Positions 24,598 through 33,300 of a stretch of DNA of 64,000 nucleotides are shown here, one piece after another. The DNA comes from Anaeramoeba flamelloides (Eukaryota; Metamonada; Anaeramoebidae). The DNA lies in NCBI GenBank assembly GCA_027625915.1, contig JANTQA010000048.1, forward strand, positions 4,898,001 through 4,962,000, written 5' to 3'. The stretch's first letter is position 1. Each line of letters begins with the position of its first letter. A program made the translations under genes and the position numbers. The notes under the pieces are model-generated. The model did not search any database. It was not told where the DNA came from and was given only the letters and a program-made list of their open reading frames with translations.

Positions 24598-26967
24598 ATG
24601 AGTTACATTTATGAGAAAGAAATTTGTATTTTAAAGACAAAAACCTTTGAAGAGATTAAAGAAATAGAAAAAATGATCTTTCAAAAAACAACAACCAAAT
24701 ATCAAACCCCAATCCATTTATGTTGCCAAAATAAAAATATTAATTCAATCGACATTGACTATTTTCTGGGCTTAGGGATACCAATAGAAAGTAAAGATGA
24801 CAAAAACAATACTGCCTTTAATTATTTATGTAAGAATGTTCATGCGAGCTATGAAACTTTTCAAAAATTTTTCAAATATTCGATTGACATTAATAACTTG
24901 AACACTTCGGGTAATAGTGGATTAAGGTGGCTGTGTAGGAAAAGATCTCAAGATCTTGAGTTAATTGAAATGTTTCTTCAAAAAGGAGCCGATCCTAACA
25001 TTTGTGATAGTTGGGGAAGGTCTTGCTTAGCATGGGCACTTTGGGTTGATACAAGCAAAAACGAAAACAAAAACAAAAACAAAAATGAAAACAATAGCGC
25101 AATAAATAAGAAATTAATAAAGCTATTATTGAAATATGGAGCTGATCCATTAATAAAAGATGAACTAGGAAATAATTTTCTACATAGGTTGTGTGAGATG
25201 GAAACCATACCATACAAATTAATTAAGTTGGTTTTAGATCGATATAACCAAAACTTGGAGAAAAATATACTTGATCAACAAAATGACGAAAAAAATTTGC
25301 CAATCCACCTTCTTTGTATGAATCCAAATTCAACGGCAGAAATATTCAAATTATTTTTTGCTTCTAATGAACCAGTAATAACAAGGAATAAAAATATGGA
25401 TTTGTATTATCCAGTGGAACTTTTCCTCATGAACAACAAAAAAATTGAAACAAATGAACAACTTTTGTGTTTGATCCTGGAAAGAATAAATGTTGAATCA
25501 AAAGTCCGTATTCAAGAAAATTCTTTTGACGAAGAAGAGTATATTTTGGAGATTTTTATCCTGTGTTTGAAATATCAACCAAAAATAAACTATATTAAAT
25601 TGTTTACCAAGAATTACCCCTTTCTTAAAAAATCGTTGACAAACCTTTCTGGAAATGAAACCAAGTATCTGAGACTGTGGGAAAATTTATTTTTCGGTCA
25701 GTTCCCCGAAATGGGGGTTCTTGAGCATTTGAAAAGGCAATTTCAATTAAATTTCCCAACAGATGTGAAATTCATCGGCGAAATAATAAACGAATATTTT
25801 TCAGCAAATAATAACAACCTGAAATCTGACCAATTAATGTATTTTATTAGAAATATAAATGAAATCAAAATTTTGAATACTATTTTTTTACAGATGTTTA
25901 TCCAAAAGAACATTGATTTAAATATAATCAAATATTTGATAAATGAAAAAAATGTTGATCCTTATGTTAAAGATGATTCCGATTACCAGTGCTTACATTA
26001 TTTATTAATGAATGGGAATCCAGATTTTAAAATTTTCAATTATCTTTTAAAGCATTACCCAGATCAAACCAGATCATTGACAGAATATGGTTCTAATGCC
26101 CTAACGATTGTAATAACGACCGAGCATAAAAATCAAAGTAATTTTGAAAAAATAATCAAATTATTATTAAAAAATGGTTCGACTCTCGAGTCCACATATT
26201 TACAAAAAAACAATTTACTATCTCAATATCTATGGTATCAAAAAAAAATAGATTTAAATTTCATTGGCTATTTAAAAAGACAGTTTAATAATCAAAGAAA
26301 CCAGATCAAAAATTTATTAAATAGATGCAAAAAACATCCAATCACATTTGAGGAATTAGATTATTTAATAACAGATATTGACAATATAAACAAACAAAAT
26401 GATTATCAGAATACTGCTTTGCATTATTATTGTAAAGAATCAGATGTTGATACACGGTGTCTTGATTTATTTCTTAAAGCGGGTGCCGATTTAAATTTGG
26501 CTAATTCGCATGGTAATACTTGTTTGATGTGCTATTTTGGAAATAAAAACTTTAATAAAAATTCGGCCAATATTTTAAAATGGTTTATTAAAAATGGTAT
26601 TGAAATCAAGACAACAAATGAGAAGAATTACTCCTTAGCGCATTTTATTTGTCATTCTTCATTTGAAAATCAATTACAAAGAATTGTGGCTTTGTTTAAT
26701 AATGGTTTAGATATTAATATAGCTAATTATCAGAAAATGAAACCTTTACATGTAATTTGCACACAAATGACAATTCCATTCGATTTTATAAATTTTATTA
26801 TACAAAATGATAGCAATATCAACGATAGAAATGTTAAAGGTAGAACACCATTACATTTGATAACTAGAAATATACTCCTATTATTATTTTATAAACGTAA
26901 GCATAGAACTAGAAGAAATCAACAACAAAAATTTTCTCTTCATTCCGATATTTACCATTTTTTTTAA
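24598..26967 (+). CDS. Large ankyrin-repeat protein (789 aa)
   Basis: I chose the ATG at 24598 (MSYIYEKEI); the open frame extends five codons upstream only to a TTG. Clear ankyrin repeats occupy about residues 40-250 (for example GADPNICDSWGRSCL, GADPLIKDELGNNFLH) and about 615-775 (GADLNLANSHGNTCL, GRTPLHL). Weaker, degenerate repeats lie between. An Asn/Lys run of N-E-N-K-N-K type interrupts one repeat near residues 155-170. No enzyme domain is seen, so it is likely an interaction scaffold. A strong donor-like GTAAGC at 26897 lies just where the last repeat stops looking like ankyrin (after LLLLFYK). The last 24 codons may therefore be intron read-through, with a further exon not identified downstream. 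It shares family style with the ankyrin ORF at 13406, but the repeats are not near-identical. Confidence 0.85.
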   Translation: MSYIYEKEICILKTKTFEEIKEIEKMIFQKTTTKYQTPIHLCCQNKNINSIDIDYFLGLGIPIESKDDKNNTAFNYLCKNVHASYETFQKFFKYSIDINNLNTSGNSGLRWLCRKRSQDLELIEMFLQKGADPNICDSWGRSCLAWALWVDTSKNENKNKNKNENNSAINKKLIKLLLKYGADPLIKDELGNNFLHRLCEMETIPYKLIKLVLDRYNQNLEKNILDQQNDEKNLPIHLLCMNPNSTAEIFKLFFASNEPVITRNKNMDLYYPVELFLMNNKKIETNEQLLCLILERINVESKVRIQENSFDEEEYILEIFILCLKYQPKINYIKLFTKNYPFLKKSLTNLSGNETKYLRLWENLFFGQFPEMGVLEHLKRQFQLNFPTDVKFIGEIINEYFSANNNNLKSDQLMYFIRNINEIKILNTIFLQMFIQKNIDLNIIKYLINEKNVDPYVKDDSDYQCLHYLLMNGNPDFKIFNYLLKHYPDQTRSLTEYGSNALTIVITTEHKNQSNFEKIIKLLLKNGSTLESTYLQKNNLLSQYLWYQKKIDLNFIGYLKRQFNNQRNQIKNLLNRCKKHPITFEELDYLITDIDNINKQNDYQNTALHYYCKESDVDTRCLDLFLKAGADLNLANSHGNTCLMCYFGNKNFNKNSANILKWFIKNGIEIKTTNEKNYSLAHFICHSSFENQLQRIVALFNNGLDINIANYQKMKPLHVICTQMTIPFDFINFIIQNDSNINDRNVKGRTPLHLITRNILLLLFYKRKHRTRRNQQQKFSLHSDIYHFF

Positions 26968-27041
26968 AAACAAAAAATTCAATAAAAAAATATGCTAACG
27001 AATAATGAATAAAACAGTTTATTCGGGTTTCCGATATATAT

Positions 27042-27052
27042 ATGTGTGTGTG

Positions 27053-27121
<69 letters not shown>

Positions 27122-27126
27122 ATGTG
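27042..27126. repeat. (GT)n microsatellite, about 40 units
   Basis: A TG/GT dinucleotide run with one GCG interruption near 27058, starting about 75 nt downstream of the ankyrin stop codon. Confidence 0.95.
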
Positions 27127-27716
27127 TATCGTAGTAATTAATAAATGATGCAACGCGCTATTGTCTCAGAATATAAATTTTCTCAATAAAAATTTCTTTT
27201 TTGTAAAACCTTTCTTTTCATTTGCTAATCGAGAAAGATTTTTTTTTTTTTTTTTTCAAAAAACAAAACTTTATTTGATCATAAATTTGTGTATAAATTT
27301 TTTACAAATTTTCAAATAGTATTTTCTTTAAGATTACAATAAATGAATATCGAATCATAATTATTGTATATCAATGTTAAGACACTTTAATTAATGAGTT
27401 TTCAAAAAATTCATTTCGATAAAGTTTTATTTTATTTTATTTTTTTTTTGAAATTTTTTTTTATTCATAATATTTAAAAGTAGTGATTTATGATCATGAT
27501 ATTAAAGAAATTATAAAAAAAATGTAATAAATAATTTATTAGTCAAACTATTCTTTATTAAAAAAAAAAATAGTTTCTTTTATTATTATTAAAGAAGTTT
27601 AAAATTAAATTCTAAATACTACTTTGACTTTAATTTCATTTTAGAAAATTTTCTCCTAAAATTCGTAGATTTCACTATTATTAATGAATAAAAATATTTT
27701 CGAACTGTCTTAAACT

Positions 27717-28330
27717 CTTTTTCAAAAATTGTGACTCACCTGAAATAATAAATTAAAAAAAAAAAATTATCCTTGAGTATTCAAGAACAATTAATAACTA
27801 AATATGATTTGTAATTCACTTTTAAGTCATTTTAAATCGATAAAAGTCTGATATATTATAAATTAAAAAAAAGAAAACCAAACACTAAAAAAAAGTGAGT
27901 CACAATTTTTGAAATGAGCATTACGGATTTTATATTACTGAACTTTTACTGAAAAAAAGTTGAACATAAGATTTTTTATGAATAATTAAATCCATTTTCA
28001 AAGACATTACATAGTCGAAATTTTCTTAGTGATTATTTTTCTTTTCGAAGATCTCTTTTTTTTTTCCACATGATCTTTTACAAAAAAAAAAAAAAAAGAA
28101 ATACAAACAAAAAGAAAAAAAAAAAAAAAAAAAAAACAAAAGAAACACAAAAATTTGCAAAATTAGAGAAAAAAAACAAAAATACGAAAAAGCAAAACTC
28201 AAATTTGCAAAATTTGAAAAAAATGATTATGATCCGAAAATTTGAAAATATTTTTTGTAAAGAATACTGGAATAAACTGTCAAAACATCTCCCATTAACA
28301 TTATAAAGTGAGTCAAAATTTATGAAAAAT
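27717..28330. mobile_element. Composite MITE-like element, copy 2 (inverted)
   Basis: This is the reverse-orientation relative of 11408-12063. The inner 200-bp unit 27717-27916 has TIRs CAAAAATTGTGACTCACCTG and GTGAGTCACAATTTTTG. The outer end reads CATTATAAAGTGAGTCAAAA at about 28300-28320. Matching blocks between the copies include ACTTTTTTTCAGT and GATCATGTG. No transposase frame is present. Confidence 0.75.
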
Positions 28331-29130
28331 AGTTTATTTTAACAAGTTATAAGCTGAGATTTATTACTTTTAATTTATTGGTAAATATTAATCAATTATT
28401 TTCATATAAGATATATATATTTCTTATATATATATATATAATCAGTGATTTATATTATTTTATTCTTTTCATATTTTTAATAAATACAAAATTTATTTGA
28501 ATTTTCCATTGATTACCGAGTAATATGAATTTACGCTATTAGTAAATTTACTGAATATTAGAATGTTTGTTATTAAAGGATAACTTAAACATCATTTGTT
28601 TTTAAATAAATAATTGTGATTTTTTTTTATATTGAAATGTTTTCTACTGTGATGACCTAGTAACATGGTTTTTAGAATTTAAAAGAATCAAGTAGAATAG
28701 TAGATCTAACCCAATTCCTGAAAAATTTTCGAAAGTTTAACATTTTTTTTTTTTGGGTTTACTATTTTATTTATAAACTCTGTGGATTTTTCAAATAAAT
28801 AAAAAACGGAAAAAGGGTAAGGGAACATTTTCGGTAATTCAAAAGTATGGGGTAAAGTCAAAGATTTTATCTATTATTTTTAATTCTGAATTATTTGATA
28901 AAGGGTTTTTTTCGATCATTTTTTATGTAATTGCCCATTCTATGAAAAAAATCGATTATTTTGAATTAAAGAATAAATTCCAAATAAACAAAAATAATAA
29001 GAATAATATATTTGATATTATTTAAAACAAAAATCATTATTTAATTTATCATTGGTTAATCATAACGAAAATTATGATTCTTTATTGAAATTTCTAAACT
29101 AAAATTCGGAAATTATGTAATTTCCATAGA

Positions 29131-30014
29131 GCGTCGTCAAGTGCATAGGTTTTTTTCTTGGGTTTTCAATTTATCTGTGAAAGTGTTGTAGGTTTTTTTG
29201 AGGTTTTCTATTTTATTTCTGAAGTGTTCTAGGTTTTTTTTACTTTAGAAATAAACCGACAATTTATTAAAATTTTCGGTTTATTTCTTAAGTAAAAAAA
29301 AGACAGAATACTTCATAAATAAAATAGAAAACTCAAAAAAACCTAACAAAAATCTATTGATTTTCGAATTAAACAGAAAACTCAAGAAAACATAACAGCT
29401 GTTTTAAGTTAATTTCAGAAAAGATATTAAAATTTTAGAAATTTTCTTTCTATTTCTTTAATTCAAAAAAAAAAAAACTAAAGGCTTTTTTCCAGAATTA
29501 AAAATATTAGAGAATAATCTAGAATTTTGCTTAATTCTTTTAAATTGTGGAAAACCTAACGTGAAGTGCCGTAGAGTGCCTAGCTTTTCCAAAATTTAAA
29601 AGAATGGAGAAAAATCAAAGATTTTACTTAATTAATTTAAATTCTGGAAAAGCTAACGGAGGTTTTTTTTTTAATTCAAGAAATAAATTGAAAATTTCAA
29701 AATTTTTCTTTTTATTTCGGAAATTAAAAAAAAAAACTAACTGTAAGTGCAGTAGAGTACCTAGGTTTTCTTGAAGTTTTCTGTTTTATTAGTAAAATCT
29801 ACAGATTTTCCTAATAAACAGAAAACCCAAGAAAATCTAACAACGATTTTCCAGAATTCAAAAGAATTGAGCAAAATCTATGATTGTACTCCATTCTTTT
29901 GAATTCTGGAAAACCTACCATTAAGTGTCCTAGGTTTTTTTTACTTTTTGAAATAAACCGAAAATTTATTTAAATTTTCTGTTTATTTCAAAAATTAAAA
30001 AAAACCTAACGGCA
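29131..30014. repeat. Chain of hairpin modules 1
   Basis: About seven imperfect hairpins of three types stand in a row. Type A arms read TTTTCCAGAATTCAAAAGAA and its inverse (about 29490, 29580 and 29850). Type B arms read TTTACTTTTTGAAATAAACC and its inverse (about 29231, 29665 and 29935). Type C arms read CTTGAAGTTTTCTGTTTTAT and its inverse (about 29760). The first type-C pair (about 29190-29230 and 29303-29344) encloses a complete type-B hairpin. Linkers such as GTGCCGTAGAGTGCC recur. No ORF is present. It lies about 350 bp beyond the 3' end of the G alpha gene. Confidence 0.85.
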
Positions 30015-30360
30015 AATAAGATGAATTAACAACTCATCTCAACAAAATAATAAAAATAAAAATAAAAAAAAAAAAATGGTGTATATACAATTTTAGGATA
30101 GTTTTACAAGAAAAGTTTAAATCTTAAAAAAAAAAGTGTAAAAATTAATTTTTATTATTATGGTGTTATGAATTAAACTTGATAAAAGATAATCTTAACA
30201 AATATATTGATAAAGATTAATAAAGATTGGTAATAGATTTTCTTAATATGAAATTACCAAATAAAGAGTATTTTTTGTTTTTGTTTTTTTAAGAATAAAA
30301 AATTATTTTCAAATCATCTATCTCATTTAAAAAAAAAAATATTAATAACAATAAAGTCAA

Positions 30361-33300
30361 TTATATTAAACCAAGATCCGAGATATTATTTTGTAAAATG
30401 GAATCAGAAACTGAAACAAAGATATTTTTCATCATTTTGCTATCGATCGCACAAGTGAAATGTGAGTACAATAGTTTGTTTGTTTTTTTATTTAGGCTTA
30501 GATATTTTTCTTTAATAAAATTTTTAGCTTGTTCAAAATCTGATCCTCCATTGTATTCTGGGAATAATTTATCTAAAGGTGATGTTTGAATTTTTTTTTC
30601 AAGTAAATCTGTTTTATTTAAAAACAAAATTAAAGAATTGTTACTAAACCACCGTGAATTGCAAATATCATTAAACAATATTAATGATTCCTTCATTCTG
30701 TTGGTGTCCATTTCTTCGGCTAAAACTTGGTCATATTCACTTAAGGAAGCAACAAAGATTACAGACGTTACATCTTCAAAGCAGTGCATCCATTTTTTTC
30801 TTTCATTTCGTTGTCCTCCAACATCAATCATACTATTGTTATCAAATTGTAAAAATTTATAAATAAAATTATAAAATGTTAAAATACAAGTTTTTGGAAA
30901 AAATATCAGATTTAGAACTTTTAATGTAACCTGCAAAATTACAGTAAAAACCTAAATTTTAAGCACAAAAGTGTTAGAACTTTGCTTTTTTTAAAATAGG
31001 TTTATTTTTTGAAGAGTTATTTACCAAAATTTGCTTCCAGCATAAGAAAATCTTGTTTCGCTTATTCCTGTTGTTCGCACTCTTAACATTAATAAATCGT
31101 CTAAGTTTGGTTCATAATCTTTTTTTCTAATAACATCAATACGATCTAAAAAGCTATTGTAAATTCATTGCAGTAATTGTTACAAAAATAATAATAATAA
31201 TAAAATAAATTGTTGTAATCAATGGGAATTAAAATATTTGGTTAATATATTGAAATAATTTGGTTGTCAATTGTTTTTTTAACATAAACTGGATCGGTAA
31301 AATCTTTAGAATCGTTATTAATCACTGTAGTTCATTTGTTCAAAATAATTATAAAGGGGGGGCTTGGTTTCACATATTTAAATTAAAACATGTGATGCTT
31401 TATTCAATATTATATGATTGCTCTTATTTTCAAATAATTTTCAAATAATTTCCAAAAAATAAAAACAATAATTAGACAAATCTGAGCAATTAAATCAAGG
31501 GGTAAAATTTTAGAAACCAAAAACAAAAACCAATTGAGTTTGGGTTATTTTTTTTTTATAATAAATTATTTTGATGGTGGGTTATATTAAGATTTAGTAT
31601 CACTAGAAAGTATTTGATTTTGAAGATAGCCTACTTCTTGAAGGATCTTGATGAATTTGAACTTTAGAAAACCAAAGTTAAGCACCATACTTATTCAAGC
31701 AATTCAATCCTGATTTACGTTCTTTATTATCTTCAAAAAATTCGGGTGATTTTGATCGGTTTGACTCCACGATCATGAAAAAATTTTTTCAAAAAAAAAT
31801 TAAATATTTGCTAATTTTACACTTTTTAATAACTTCAATTAGATTAAACACTATTGGTTAATAAAGGATCTTTGATCAAAAAATATTTTTCAAGATATTT
31901 TACAATTTAAGTTGGAAAATCGAATTTTCCAAATTCTATTAAGATTTTTTTCAATTTAATAGTAAAAAATTTGAAAATTTTTTTTCTTTTAGATAAGAGG
32001 CCATTTTATTATATTTTAAAAGTATTTTAAATCGGTTGGATATCGTTCAAATGGGGAATCAATTATTTGGACTATTAAAGAATTATTTGTTCTTTTAAAT
32101 TGGAAAAAATATTTTTTCTTTGATTTTCCGTTAGGTTTTTTTTACTTTTTGAAATGAATAGAAAATTTAAATAAATTTTCTGTTTATTTCAAAAAGTAAA
32201 AAAAACCTAGGACACTTTTCGTTAGGTTTTCCAGAATTTAAAAGAATAGAATAAAATCATAGATTTTACTCAATTCTTTTGAATTCTGGAAAACCACCGT
32301 TAGCTTTTCTTGAGTTTTCTGTTTATTAGGAAAATCTGTAGATTTTACTAATAAAACAGAAAACCTCAAGAAAAGCTCGGCACTCTACGGCACTCTAAGG
32401 ACACTTTTCGTTTTTTTTTTTTTTAATTTAAAATTAAAAAAAACCTAGGCACTCTACAGCACTTGACGGATACCTTCTTTCGGTTTTCTTGAGTTTTCGG
32501 TTTATTCTAAAAAGTAAAAAAAAACTCCATTAGATTTTCCAGAATTTAAGGTTTACAATCCCTGAAATTTGAAAAAAAATTATCTTGTGTAGTTTGTTAC
32601 CACTTGTTAATTTGGTTCTTAGCTGATCGATCTTGTACTTTGTGTGGATTTTAATAGTGGTTCAAAATGGCAATTTTTGACAATTTATTTAATTTATTTC
32701 CCCAATCCGAATTGAACAGTTTAAGGTTAATTGGCAGGAACTTAAGTTATAAAAAAATGTGGTTTGCGGGTTGTTGATTGAAATTTTTAATTAAGTTTGG
32801 TTTTATTGGGAGCTTTTAAAAAATTTTATTTTTTCATTTAGTTAATTGACAAAAAAGTAAATCAAGATTCTTTTCTACAGCCCAAAATTCAAAAGTTATT
32901 CTTGAACACCTATCAATCTATTAATCTTACACTCTTCAATTCGGATTGGGGAAATAAATTAAATAAATTGTCAAAAATTGCCATTTTGAACCACTATTAA
33001 AATCCACACCAAGTACAAGATCGATCAGATAAGAACCAAATCGACAACAGACAACACCCTACACAAGAGAATCTTTTTTCAAATTTCAGGGATTGTAATC
33101 CTTATGGACTACGTTCCCACCCTTGAGGAGGTCGAGTAATTGTGTTATTTCACTTTCACTTCTCAAAAAAATTTTTCACACGGAAGAAATTGGACAAAAA
33201 AAAAAAAACATTTTTTATCATCTTTACCTTTTCAAGAAGACTATTTTTCTTTGTTATTCCTGAAAAGGAAAATTGTAAATAACAAAAAAAATAATTGCAA

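Larger units (their letters stand above)
26968..29130. other. Intergenic region with microsatellite and MITE-like repeat
   Basis: Holds the (GT)n run at 27042-27126, the inverted composite repeat copy at 27717-28330 and an (AT)n run near 28410-28440. Poly-A around 28081-28138 makes a poly-Lys frame that is not a gene. Confidence 0.55.

Noticed and set aside
28070-28306. Lys-rich 78-codon frame
   Set aside because: It is a poly-A tract and repeat copy matching 11408-12063 in reverse; not a gene.
30833-30936. Extra 34 codons at the start of the last G alpha frame, suggesting an insert in the switch I-II hairpin
   Set aside because: Using the acceptor at 30833-30834 restores the family sequence KFCMIDVGGQ and the exact 350-aa length; the upstream codons are intron.
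33095-33145. GC-richer stretch near the foldback that looked like part of a tRNA
   Set aside because: No cloverleaf, A box or B box could be built; it is explained as the end of an inverted-repeat unit.
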